Assembly: GCA_963832965.1 (NCBI GenBank)
Contig: CAWHVW010000003.1
Location: 1,736,001 to 1,800,000 of the forward strand
Direction of reading: 5' to 3'
DNA: 64,000 nt
Source: CAWACP01 sp963832965
GTDB taxonomy: Bacteria > Acidobacteriota > Terriglobia > Bryobacterales > Bryobacteraceae
The notes below the pieces were generated by a model. The model saw only the letters and a program-made list of their open reading frames with translations. It did no database searches and was not told the origin of the DNA. Below, piece after piece: positions 38,544 to 46,684 of this stretch. The position numbers were made by a program, and so were the translations under genes. The stretch's first letter is position 1; each line of letters opens with the position of its first letter.

Positions 38544-41231
38544 CTATTCGTAACGGAGCGCCACCAGCGGATCGACGCGCATCGCCCGCCTCGCCGGAAT
38601 ATAGCAGGCTGCCAGTGCCACCGCGGTAAGTACAAGAGTGACCCCCAGGAACGTCAGAGGATCGGTAGGCCTCACGCCGTAAAGCAGACCCGCCATCAGG
38701 CGCGACACGATCAGCGCGCCAACAAGCCCCAGGACGGCGCCGCCAATCGCGAGGCTCAATCCCTGGCGCAGAACCATCCCCAGAATTTCGCCCCTTTGCG
38801 CCCCCAGCGCCAGCCGCACGCCAATCTCGCGCGTGCGCTCGCTGACCACGTAGGAAATCGTTCCGTAGATTCCCAACCCGGCAAGCAGTAACGCGGTCAC
38901 GGCGAACAGCGCAACCATTTCCATCGAGAATCTCCTCTCGGAGAGCGACGATGACAGCGCGTCGTCCAGCGTCTTCGCCCCGAAAACGGGTAGTTCCGCG
39001 TTCACGGACTGCACCTGGGCGCGCACCTCCGCCGGAATGGTAGCGGGATCGAGTCGACCGCGCAGGAAGATTGCCAGCTCCTTGGGAGTCGTCTGATAAT
39101 CGTTCAGATACATTTGCGGAACGCTCTCCTTCGCCAGCGATTCTGTCCGCGCGTCGGCAATGACGCCGGCTACCGTGATCCACGCGGGCTTCGCCGGGTT
39201 CACCTTGATTCGTTTGCCCACCGGGTCTTCGTTTGGCCAGTAAGCACGCGCCAGCGCTTCGTTGATCACTGCGACCTGCGGGGCCTTCTCATCGTCCATC
39301 TCAGTAAACAAACGGCCGCGCACCAGGGGGATTTCAAGCAAATGAAAATAATCCGGCGATACGTTGGACTGCTCCACCATAGGCGGGTCTTTGCTGCGAA
39401 TATCGCGTCCTTCCAGAATCAACGGCGACAGGTTTCGAATGTGATCCAGTGGAATGGACGCGTCGGTTCCAAGCGCCACTTCTTCCACTCCTGGCAACGA
39501 CCTGCCGCGGCGAAGCAAGTCGCGCAGAAACGGTGCCTCTTGTGCAGGGGTCCCATAGATGTCGGTCCTGGGGTCGTTGGGTATGGGTAACCACAAACGC
39601 ACCGCCATGACATGGCGCGGATTGAATCCCAAAGGCACGTTGTACAAGTCCCAGAAACTGCGCAGCAGAAGGCCAGCGGCAATCATCAACACCAAAGACA
39701 GCGCAAACTCCGTGACGACGAGCACCCGGCGCGTTTGCGTTTGTTCGGCGGAACCCTTCGAACCGCGCCCTTCCAGCTTGAGCATGTGTGTCAAATCCAG
39801 CCGGCCTGCCTGCAAAGCCGGAGCCAGTCCGAAAATCGTGCCGGCTATGACGGAGGCGGACAGGGCGAACAGCAGAACGCTCCAATTAATCGACAGGTCG
39901 TTGAGACGCGGCAGGCTCTCCGGAACCAGTTGCAGCAGAAAGCCCTTCGTAAAGAACAGGATCGTCAAACCGGCCACTCCACCGAGGCACGAGAGAACCA
40001 GACTCTCCGTCAGCAGTTGCCGCGTCAGCCGCGCCCGTGCCGCGCCCAGAGCCTGGCGGACAGCCATCTCTCGCCCTCTTGCACTGGCGCGCGCGAGCAG
40101 CAGGTTCGCCACGTTCACGCAGCCGATCAGCAGGACCAAACCCACCGCGGCCAGCAGCAGCATCAGCGACTGGCGGACATTCCCGACCACGCTTTCCTTC
40201 AGGGGCACCAATCGCACCGTCCATGCGCTCTGCACCGGATAATCGTTGGGGAATTGTTTCTGCAGAGCCGCCACTAGCGCGTCCACCCGGCTTTGCGCCG
40301 CTGCAAGCGTCAGCCCCGGTTTCAGCCGTCCGACGCCGTCCGTGAGACGCATCGTGCGTGCCGTCGGCGGTGCGGGCGCGGCCGCAAACCCCGACGCCGC
40401 CCATAGTGCCGTATTCCTTTGCTCCGTTGTTCGTCCCGGATCATGGAAACCAGGCGGCATCACGCCGATGACACGGTACAAATCGTTGTCGAGCCGCAAA
40501 CTTCTGCCCAGAATCCGCGGGTCGGCCCCGAAGGCTTGCTTCCACAACCCGTCGCTGAGAAGAACATCCAGCGTGAACCCGGGCGTTTGATCCGCGGGAT
40601 CGAACCAGCGGCCTAGTTCCGGCTTCACTCCCAGCAGCGCAAGATAGTTAGGCGTTACCGCCAGGAATGGGATTCGCGCGGGCTGAGCCGATCCCGTCAG
40701 GTTCACCGACCCGCCCCCCACCATCGAGACATATTGGAAGACGCCGGAACGCTCCAGATCCTTCCACTCGGGCTGGGACATGCCCACTTCGTGCGCGCCA
40801 ATGCCGGGAAGGTCGTCCTCAACGCGCACCAGTTGCTCCGGCTGCGGGTACGAAAACGGGTGAATCAGCGTCGTGTCGACGAGGCTGAAAATCGCCGTAG
40901 TCGCGCCGATGCCCAGGGCCATCGTCAGAATAGCGACGGCGGCGAAACCCGGAGACTTCCCGAGCTGTCGCAGCGCATAGCGCACGTCCTGTAGAAGATT
41001 GTCGATGAACGTCAGCCCCTGCTCGTCATGGCAGTCTTCCCGGACCGCTTGCACCGCGCCAAACTTCAGCACTGCCTGCCGGCGCGCTTCGTCTGGCGGC
41101 ATTCCGGCCCGCAGGTTCTCCGCCGTCTGCAACGCGAGATGCTCCTCCAGTTCTTCCCGCAGGCGTTGGTCCGCTCCTCCGCCCGTCGCGAAGTTGCTGA
41201 CACGCGCCAGAAAGCGCCGGAAAGGTCTCAT
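38544..41231 (-). CDS. ADOP-family permease with N-terminal prefix domain
   Basis: An 895-residue member of the same permease family. Prefix domain at about 1-85 (DQRLREELEEHLALQTAENLRAGMPPDEARRQAVLKFGAVQAVREDCHDEQ), first span DVRYALRQLGKSPGFAAVAILTMALGIGATTAIF, MacB-type periplasmic domain, central spans LLLAAVGLVLLIGCVNVANLLL and ILFFTKGFLLQL, span VVTEFALSLVLMIAAGLLL, a second periplasmic domain and terminal spans ending RRAMRVDPLVALRYE. Its ATG overlaps the stop of the upstream padR (ATGA). It faces ADOP permease 3 across a terminator-like hairpin, so two PadR-ADOP units are arranged tail to tail. Efflux or envelope-transport role is inferred only from the fold. Confidence 0.92.
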   Translation of the reverse strand: MRPFRRFLARVSNFATGGGADQRLREELEEHLALQTAENLRAGMPPDEARRQAVLKFGAVQAVREDCHDEQGLTFIDNLLQDVRYALRQLGKSPGFAAVAILTMALGIGATTAIFSLVDTTLIHPFSYPQPEQLVRVEDDLPGIGAHEVGMSQPEWKDLERSGVFQYVSMVGGGSVNLTGSAQPARIPFLAVTPNYLALLGVKPELGRWFDPADQTPGFTLDVLLSDGLWKQAFGADPRILGRSLRLDNDLYRVIGVMPPGFHDPGRTTEQRNTALWAASGFAAAPAPPTARTMRLTDGVGRLKPGLTLAAAQSRVDALVAALQKQFPNDYPVQSAWTVRLVPLKESVVGNVRQSLMLLLAAVGLVLLIGCVNVANLLLARASARGREMAVRQALGAARARLTRQLLTESLVLSCLGGVAGLTILFFTKGFLLQLVPESLPRLNDLSINWSVLLFALSASVIAGTIFGLAPALQAGRLDLTHMLKLEGRGSKGSAEQTQTRRVLVVTEFALSLVLMIAAGLLLRSFWDLYNVPLGFNPRHVMAVRLWLPIPNDPRTDIYGTPAQEAPFLRDLLRRGRSLPGVEEVALGTDASIPLDHIRNLSPLILEGRDIRSKDPPMVEQSNVSPDYFHLLEIPLVRGRLFTEMDDEKAPQVAVINEALARAYWPNEDPVGKRIKVNPAKPAWITVAGVIADARTESLAKESVPQMYLNDYQTTPKELAIFLRGRLDPATIPAEVRAQVQSVNAELPVFGAKTLDDALSSSLSERRFSMEMVALFAVTALLLAGLGIYGTISYVVSERTREIGVRLALGAQRGEILGMVLRQGLSLAIGGAVLGLVGALIVSRLMAGLLYGVRPTDPLTFLGVTLVLTAVALAACYIPARRAMRVDPLVALRYE

Positions 41232-41575
41232 GACAGATCCTCCGCCTTTGCGTCGAAGAAACGCGCGATGATCGCCGCCGTTTGCTCCCAGTCGCGGGTT
41301 TCCGCCTCCAGCAACTTATGCCCGGCGCGGGTAAGCCGATAGAACCGCGCCCGCCGGTTATTCTCCGAAGCGCCCCACTCGGAGGCAATCGCTCCCTCCT
41401 GCTCCAGCTTCAGCAGAACGGGATAGAGTGTGCCCTGGTTCACGGCCAGCACATCTCCGCTGATCTGTTCGATGCGCCGGGCGATCCCGTAGCCATGCAG
41501 CGGCCCCAGCACGTCCAGAGTCCTGAGCACCATCAGGGCCAGCGTGCCCTGCTTCACATCCGTTTTCTGTTTCAT
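41228..41575 (-). CDS. PadR-family transcriptional regulator 2
   Basis: A 115-residue winged-helix repressor starting at ATG 41575 (MKQKTDVKQGTLALMVLRTLDVLGPLHGYGIARRI); the longer open frame is not conserved. VNQGTLYPVLLKLEQEGAIASEWG plus ENNRRARFYRLTRAGHKLL is the PadR recognition pattern. Its stop overlaps the ATG of the ADOP permease downstream. The dyad at 41595-41625 in its promoter suggests autoregulation. It is divergent from the fifth ADOP gene, which it might also control because the dyad lies between the two. Confidence 0.94.
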   Translation of the reverse strand: MKQKTDVKQGTLALMVLRTLDVLGPLHGYGIARRIEQISGDVLAVNQGTLYPVLLKLEQEGAIASEWGASENNRRARFYRLTRAGHKLLEAETRDWEQTAAIIARFFDAKAEDLS

Positions 41576-41594
41576 AGCGCCGCCATTTTGGTTG

Positions 41595-41625
41595 CCAACA
41601 GGAAGGATGCCATACTTTCTGTTGG
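41595..41625. promoter_or_regulatory. Inverted repeat upstream of padR 2, putative operator
   Basis: CCAACAGGAAG (41595-41605) and CTTTCTGTTGG (41615-41625) are complementary except for one base, separated by nine bases. It lies 20 bp upstream of the padR start, in the divergent region with ADOP permease 5. Typical dimer operator geometry; binding is not shown. Confidence 0.6.
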
Positions 41626-41765
41626 AAAGCAACAGGGTGCTGGGCGAAGCGCCGGATTCGCCGTGGTGAGTGATCACCTCACCTTTCTGGGGCCCCGACG
41701 CCCCTCGCGGCACTTTCAACGAAACCGGAGCGCCCCCACAACGTAATAACGTTGAACGAGGCACA

Positions 41766-44237
41766 ATGCACACTCTCCTGCAGGACCTCCGCTACGCCAT
41801 TCGCAACCTGTTGAAATCCAAGGCCCTCACCGCCATCGCCATCGCCACGCTGGCCATCGGCATCGGCGCGAATACGGCCATTTTCAGCATCGTCGACACG
41901 TTTCTCCTGCGCCCGTTGCCATTTCGTAACCCCGAACAACTGCTGGCGCTCAACGAGACCGAAGCGGCTCCCGGCAAATACCCCTTCGCCGGCCCGGATT
42001 TCATCGACTGGAAGAAGCAGAGCCACACCTTTCAGGACATGACTCTCTTTAGCTGGACCGCCAACATGAATCTCAGCAGCGGCGGACGGCCGGAAAGCGT
42101 CCACGCCCTTCCCACTGAGGCCAACTACTTCTCCCTGCTGGGTGTTTCGCCATTGTTCGGGCGAACCTGGTCGCCTGGGGAGGACCAGCCGGGCAAAGAC
42201 GAAGTAGCCGTTCTAAGTTACGGCCTCTGGAGAAGCCGGTTCGCGGGCGACCCGGGCATCCTCGGCCGCGCCGTTGATCTCAACGCGAAGAAGTACACCA
42301 TTATCGGCGTCATGCCCGCCAGCTTTCGCATGAACAACGCCCAGCTTTGGATCCCCCTGAACATGGATGGCCAGACGCTGGGCCCTCGCGGGAGGCATTG
42401 GGCGAATGCCATCGGCCGGATGGCGGCGGGTGTGAAAGTCGCCCAGGCGCAGGCCGAACTCACCGTGATCGCTTCGCGTTTGCAGAAGCAATATCCGGAT
42501 TCCAACGACAAAGTGGGTGCGGCGGTCACGCCCCTGCATGAGCAACTGGTGGGCGAGTCGCGTGCTCCCATGCTGATGATGCTGAGCGCGGTGGGTCTGG
42601 TGTTGCTGATTGCCTGCGCCAACGTAGCGAATCTGTTGCTCAGCAAGGCGGTTGCGCGGCAGAAGGAAATGGCCATTCGCAGCGCGTTGGGAGCGGGACG
42701 GTGGCGTCTCGTCCGTCAGTTGCTCACCGAGAGCGTTCTGCTGTCCGTGTGCGGCGGCGGAATCGGTCTGGTGCTGGCCGTAAGCGCGGTGGAGCTGTTT
42801 GCGCGTGTCGAAAGCCTGGCCCTGCCCCAGTTCAATACCATCAACGTCAACCTGGACGTCCTGGCCTTCACGTGCGCGCTGGCTGTCGCCACCGGAGTGC
42901 TCTTTGGCATTGTTCCGGCGTTTCAGGCATCGCGTCCGGATTTGCACGAAGAACTGAAGGGCGGCGCGGGCAGCTCCGTCAGCCCGGGGCGGCGGCGCAG
43001 GTTCGTGAGCCGCGCGCTCGTGGTCGGCGAGATGGGTCTTTCGCTTCTTTTGCTCGTTTGCGCCGCGCAGCTAATGGAGGATTTCGTGCGCGTCCGCGGT
43101 CTTGACATTGGCGTGCGGCCGGCCGGCGTTTGGACCGCCGGCGTCATGCTGCCGGAATCGGGATACAAGGAGCAGGAGCGGCAATTCGGCTTCGAGCGAG
43201 ACTTGCTGGAGCGCGCCGCGCGGATTCCCGGCGTGGAAACTGCCGCGTTGAGCAACCGCTTGCCCCTCGAAGGCGGCAGCAACGGGTATATCAAGGTGCG
43301 CGGCGAGACCAGCGTACCGATGAGCAATCAGCTCGTCGAAACCCACGCCGTGTCGCCCGGGTATTTCCGGGCCATGGGAATCCGGTTGCTGAAGGGCCGC
43401 GATTTCTCGGCGGCGGACATCCAGCAGGCCGTCTCTCTGGATGCTGTTCTCACCCCCATCTACGAAAAGGGCTCCAAACCGGCGGACGCGCAAACCAACC
43501 GGATGGTCTATCCGTCGGTGATCAACCAGAGCATGGCGGCCTTTTTCTGGAAGGGCCGCAACCCCATCGGCCAGGCGTTTTCGTGGGGGTCCGACAGCGG
43601 ACCGTGGCACCAGGTGATTGGCGTGGTCAACGATGTGCGCGAATGGGGGCTTACCGAAAAGGCCGTGCCTGAGGCTTACGATGCGTTCGACGGCGATTCC
43701 GGTGTCTTTCTGGTTTTACACACGTCGCTGCCGCCCGCCAGTATGACCGCGCAAGTGCGCAACACGCTGGGGCGGATCGATTCGAGTCTGCCCCTGTTTT
43801 CGGTGCGCACTATGGACGAAGTGATTGGCGAACAGGCGCGGGCCGAGCGGTTCTTGAGCGGGCTGGTCGGCTCGTTCGCGGCGCTGGCGGTTCTGCTCGC
43901 GGCCATCGGGATCTATGGCGTGCTCTCTTACGCGGTCACCGCGCGCACGCGTGAAATCGGCATCCGCATGTCGCTGGGCGCCAGTCAGGCGCGCGTGCTG
44001 GCGGCGGTGCTCGGAGAAGGCATGCGGCTGGCGGCCATCGGATTCATCGGCGGCGCGGCGGGCGCCTTCGCCGGCGGACGCGTGCTATCCAGTCTGCTGC
44101 ATGAGGTGAAGCCCGGCGATCCTGTGGTGTTTATAGCAACTGCGAGCTTTCTGGCCGTCGTGGCTCTGGCGGCGTGCTATCTGCCAGCGCGGCGCGCGGC
44201 GCGCCTGAGTCCCATGGTGGCCCTGCGGGAGGAGTGA
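41766..44237 (+). CDS. ADOP-family permease without prefix domain
   Basis: An 823-residue permease from ATG 41766 (MHTLLQDLRYAIRNLLKSKALTAIAIATLAIGIGANTAIF); the 32 upstream residues of the open frame look non-coding. Domains: first span, MacB-type periplasmic domain to about 275, spans LMMLSAVGLVLLIACANVANLLL and following, span RALVVGEMGLSLLLLVCAA, second periplasmic domain (residues about 445-700), terminal spans ending RRAARLSPMVALREE. No PadR gene is directly upstream in its own direction, but it shares its promoter region with the divergent padR 2. A strong hairpin follows the stop. Confidence 0.91.
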   Translation: MHTLLQDLRYAIRNLLKSKALTAIAIATLAIGIGANTAIFSIVDTFLLRPLPFRNPEQLLALNETEAAPGKYPFAGPDFIDWKKQSHTFQDMTLFSWTANMNLSSGGRPESVHALPTEANYFSLLGVSPLFGRTWSPGEDQPGKDEVAVLSYGLWRSRFAGDPGILGRAVDLNAKKYTIIGVMPASFRMNNAQLWIPLNMDGQTLGPRGRHWANAIGRMAAGVKVAQAQAELTVIASRLQKQYPDSNDKVGAAVTPLHEQLVGESRAPMLMMLSAVGLVLLIACANVANLLLSKAVARQKEMAIRSALGAGRWRLVRQLLTESVLLSVCGGGIGLVLAVSAVELFARVESLALPQFNTINVNLDVLAFTCALAVATGVLFGIVPAFQASRPDLHEELKGGAGSSVSPGRRRRFVSRALVVGEMGLSLLLLVCAAQLMEDFVRVRGLDIGVRPAGVWTAGVMLPESGYKEQERQFGFERDLLERAARIPGVETAALSNRLPLEGGSNGYIKVRGETSVPMSNQLVETHAVSPGYFRAMGIRLLKGRDFSAADIQQAVSLDAVLTPIYEKGSKPADAQTNRMVYPSVINQSMAAFFWKGRNPIGQAFSWGSDSGPWHQVIGVVNDVREWGLTEKAVPEAYDAFDGDSGVFLVLHTSLPPASMTAQVRNTLGRIDSSLPLFSVRTMDEVIGEQARAERFLSGLVGSFAALAVLLAAIGIYGVLSYAVTARTREIGIRMSLGASQARVLAAVLGEGMRLAAIGFIGGAAGAFAGGRVLSSLLHEVKPGDPVVFIATASFLAVVALAACYLPARRAARLSPMVALREE

Positions 44238-44239
44238 AC

Positions 44240-44276
44240 TGCCGCGGCCAGGTACAGGCAGGTCCGGGCCGCGGCA
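44240..44276. terminator. 10-bp stem hairpin between convergent genes
   Basis: TGCCGCGGCC 44240-44249 and GGCCGCGGCA 44267-44276 are perfect complements with a 17-nt loop, starting 3 bp after the ADOP stop. The stem is symmetric, so it may serve both converging genes; there is no T tract. Confidence 0.6.
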
Positions 44277-44296
44277 ATAAGGGAGCGGATGTTCAA

Positions 44297-45061
44297 CTAC
44301 TCGGTCTGCGGCGCGACAGGACCACCGTGCCCACGGCCGCCTGCCGGCATGGTCTTAACGGCGTAGCCCGACGGGATCTGGAATAGAGCCGCATCCGGCA
44401 CGGCCTGCACGATGTTGGTAAGGGTCACCGTTGTCGTCCCGAATCTCGGATCTTCGCTCACAATCTGCAGCGGCACCTTCAGGTCAGGCGACATCCACAC
44501 GGTGCGCGTCACGGTTATGGCCTGCTGATTCCCGATGGAACCGGCGGGGATGGTCCGCGTAGTCCGCGTTGCCGTCGCCTGCCGTCCGTTGACGATGCTG
44601 GGCCCCAGATCTTCGCTCTCGCCGGCCAGATTCCCGTGGCCGCGCGGTGCGACAGCGCTATCCTGCGCCATCGGCGCCCTCAGGGTCCTCACCATGGCCG
44701 TCTGCTTCTCCCCGTCAAGCCGCACCACGTTGCCGGCCACCGGATCGAAAATCGTGACCATCGTGTGGGCGGCATGGCCATTCATTCCCGGAATAGTGGA
44801 TTCCGTGCGCACGCGGCCCTGGCTGTCCCGATAGACCAGCGTCTGTTCCTGCCGCTGGATCTGATTACCACTGGCCAGGGTCTGGGTGAATACCCGGACC
44901 TCGGTTGCCGAGTACGGCGCGCCGGTCACCGGCGTCCTGCCCGCGGGCCCGATCATCCCGAATCCGAAACCCCGCTCGGGGCCTCCCCAGCCATGGCCCT
45001 GGGCTGCCAGCATCGCTGCCGCCGCAAGTGCCAGAAAAACGATCTTTGCTGAATGCTTCAC
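44297..45061 (-). CDS. Exported protein of sigma/anti-sigma operon
   Basis: A 254-residue secreted protein with a textbook signal peptide (MKHSAKIVFLALAAAAMLAAQGHG). The mature part has glycine-rich starts (GGPERGFGFGMIGPAG), then Thr/Arg-rich strands (TLVYRDSQGRVRTESTIPG, TRTTRTIPAGSIG) and a C-terminal region similar in style to periplasmic hypothetical proteins of acidobacteria (VPLQIVSEDPRFGTTTVTLTNIVQAVPDAALFQIPSGY). No enzyme motif is visible. Its start lies 31 bp after the anti-sigma stop, so it is probably the target or output gene of that ECF system. Function unknown. Confidence 0.75.
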   Translation of the reverse strand: MKHSAKIVFLALAAAAMLAAQGHGWGGPERGFGFGMIGPAGRTPVTGAPYSATEVRVFTQTLASGNQIQRQEQTLVYRDSQGRVRTESTIPGMNGHAAHTMVTIFDPVAGNVVRLDGEKQTAMVRTLRAPMAQDSAVAPRGHGNLAGESEDLGPSIVNGRQATATRTTRTIPAGSIGNQQAITVTRTVWMSPDLKVPLQIVSEDPRFGTTTVTLTNIVQAVPDAALFQIPSGYAVKTMPAGGRGHGGPVAPQTE

Positions 45062-45092
45062 GACTCTTCTCCTTCAAACTTGAAACTATGAA

Positions 45093-45686
45093 CTAAAACT
45101 CTGAAACCGTCTCATCCGCGACTCGTACCGCGCGCGGAAACCCGTCTTCGCCCACCACGACGTCCGCCGCCACCGGAGCATCGCCGATTCCATCCACCGG
45201 CAGCCCCATGCGCACCAGCGCCGCCGGTTCCAATTCCTGCCGAACCACACTGACAAATTCACCCGGAGCCAGCGGAGGGGCGTAGGGCACATTCACGAAA
45301 CCGTCGTCCGATATCTCTGGTGAAACCGCCGCGATCGCCGCCGTGCGCGGCGCGGTCACTCCATTTGTAGGCCGCCAGGCGACCAATGCCACCGCTACCA
45401 CGCACGCCGCCGCCGGGATGGGCGCCCAGCGCAGCCAGCGCCAGCGGTTCGCCCGCCGCCGCCGGTCGAATTCCTGCATCAACAACTCCCGCCCGCCTTG
45501 TGACGGACGATGCAGCGCCACCCGGTCGCTCAGAATCTGCAGTTCCCGCGTCAGCACGCGCTCGTTGCGCCAGTGGCCGGCACAGCTCGGACAACCGGAC
45601 AAATGTTCCTGCAACGCCGGACTTGGCGGTGTTCCGGCCCGCGCATTGTCCACCACCCGGGATGTCCACCACCCGCAGTTACTCAT
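45093..45686 (-). CDS. Anti-sigma factor (zinc-finger, single span)
   Basis: A 197-residue membrane protein from ATG 45686 (MSNCGWWTSRVVDNARAG). The cytoplasmic N-terminal part has a zinc-binding anti-sigma motif of the HLSGCPSCAGHWRNE type (H-X3-C-X2-C), one membrane span near residue 100 (WAPIPAAACVVAVALVAW) and a periplasmic C-terminal part of about 85 residues. It should hold the ECF sigma factor encoded immediately upstream inactive until a signal releases it. The longer open frame to 45842 overlaps the sigma gene and is rejected. The sigma stop is 3 bp before this start, giving translational coupling. Confidence 0.88.
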   Translation of the reverse strand: MSNCGWWTSRVVDNARAGTPPSPALQEHLSGCPSCAGHWRNERVLTRELQILSDRVALHRPSQGGRELLMQEFDRRRRANRWRWLRWAPIPAAACVVAVALVAWRPTNGVTAPRTAAIAAVSPEISDDGFVNVPYAPPLAPGEFVSVVRQELEPAALVRMGLPVDGIGDAPVAADVVVGEDGFPRAVRVADETVSEF

Positions 45687-45688
45687 AG

Positions 45689-46240
45689 TCACCTCGCACT
45701 CGCCTGGAAGCTCGGGGCTTTGAGCGGCGTCAGCTTCGCCGATAACAGAAGCCTTGCCCGGTGCAGCCGCGAGCGTACTGTCCCGGTCGGACATTGCATC
45801 AGCGCCGCCGCTTCCGCGTAACTCCGTTCCTCCAGATCGCACAGCACCACCGCTTCCCGGTAACCGGCGGGCAAATCCGCCAGCGCCTCGTACAGCGCCG
45901 CGGTCCGCTCGTCGTCAATCAGTTCGCCCAGCACGTCGTCGCTCGAGAGCGGCTCCTCTTCCGCCGCTGTCCCAGCCGTCCGCGACATCTCCCGAAGCAG
46001 GTTCCGCGCCACGCCGTACAGCCACGCCTCCAGAGACCCGCGATCTTCGTCAAACCGGCCCCCCGGGCCGATAAGCCGCAGAAACGCTTCCTGCGTAACC
46101 TCTTCCGCCGCTGGCCGGCGGCCCGACGTGTACAGCGCATACCGGTAAATGCGCGGCGCCAGCCGCTCGTACAACTCGGCCAGCGCTGCCTTGTCGCCGC
46201 CTCGCATTCGCCGATAAAGCTCTTCGTCGGTTGGTCGCAT
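45689..46240 (-). CDS. ECF sigma factor
   Basis: Extracytoplasmic-function sigma factor. Region 2: DKAALAELYERLAPRIYRYALYTSGRRPAAEEVTQEAFLRLI and FDEDRGSLEAWLYGVARNLLREM. Region 4: LADLPAGYREAVVLCDLEERSYAEAAALMQCPTGTVRSRLHRARLLL, the helix-turn-helix that reads the -35 box. About 183 residues from ATG 46240; ATG 46252 and TTG 46267 are alternatives. Its stop is 3 bp before the anti-sigma ATG, with AGGTGA as the shared Shine-Dalgarno. It probably controls its own operon and the exported protein behind it. Confidence 0.93.
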   Translation of the reverse strand: MRPTDEELYRRMRGGDKAALAELYERLAPRIYRYALYTSGRRPAAEEVTQEAFLRLIGPGGRFDEDRGSLEAWLYGVARNLLREMSRTAGTAAEEEPLSSDDVLGELIDDERTAALYEALADLPAGYREAVVLCDLEERSYAEAAALMQCPTGTVRSRLHRARLLLSAKLTPLKAPSFQASAR

Positions 46241-46312
46241 TCCGGCGGTCATACTCCATTGCACCAAAAGGTCAAAAAGTTCCCGGTACCGCCCATAAAG
46301 ACGTCACGGCCC

Positions 46313-46341
46313 TTGACTACGGCACGATTTCCGGTTAATAT
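46313..46341 (+). promoter_or_regulatory. Sigma-70-type promoter of the sulfate operon
   Basis: TTGACT (46313-46318), exactly 17 bp, then TAATAT (46336-46341): one base off consensus in each box. Just downstream, TACTATCTCTATAGGGGTAC around 46340-46360 is a partly palindromic CTATAG-centred stretch that could be an operator overlapping the start of transcription. It drives yezD and probably the porin/sbp/cysTWA genes. Confidence 0.72.
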
Positions 46342-46365
46342 ACTATCTCTATAGGGGTACTAGAC

Positions 46366-46557
46366 ATGGAGACGCTACGCAAGCTCGCAAGACCTGCCAA
46401 CGCTCAGGACCACGAGCGCCTTGCGCATGACGAAGTGCTGCGCGCACTGCGCGATGTACGCTATGGGACCGTGCAACTGACCATCCACGATGGCCGCGTG
46501 GTCGAGATTCAGAAAACCGAGCGCATCCGCCCCGCCTCCTGTTGTCGCCCCCAATAA
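46366..46557 (+). CDS. YezD-family (DUF2292) small protein
   Basis: A 63-residue protein of the family found at the head of sulfate and thiosulfate assimilation operons. HDEVLRALRDVRYGTVQLTIHDGRVVEIQKTERIR is the complete DUF2292 signature. Shine-Dalgarno AGGGG lies 9 bp before the ATG and a near-consensus promoter precedes it. After the domain the protein ends PASCCRPQ with two adjacent cysteine codons, unusual for this small family and reminiscent of cysteine-sensing leader peptides. Role unknown; position fits a regulatory or sulfur-assimilation accessory function. Confidence 0.85.
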   Translation: METLRKLARPANAQDHERLAHDEVLRALRDVRYGTVQLTIHDGRVVEIQKTERIRPASCCRPQ

Positions 46558-46586
46558 CGCTTTCCGCATAAATGCCGTTCTACCGA

Positions 46587-46603
46587 CCCCGCCAGCAACG
46601 GGG
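46587..46603 (+). ncRNA. Small hairpin in the yezD-porin gap
   Basis: CCCCG 46587-46591 pairs with CGGGG 46599-46603 (7-nt loop). It is followed by GC-rich sequence to the porin start at 46685. I compared this gap mentally with S-box, SAM-II and cobalamin patterns and found no match, so it is only a candidate attenuator or leader structure. Confidence 0.3.
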
Positions 46604-46684
46604 AGGTTTGAAGAAGCCGACGGGCCGGGCCACCAGTCCACTGGAACCCGTTCATGCCCACAGCTAAATACAAACGGGACAAAC

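Noticed and set aside
46558..46684. Possible S-box or SAM-II riboswitch ahead of the porin
   Set aside because: None of the conserved core segments match; only a simple hairpin remains.
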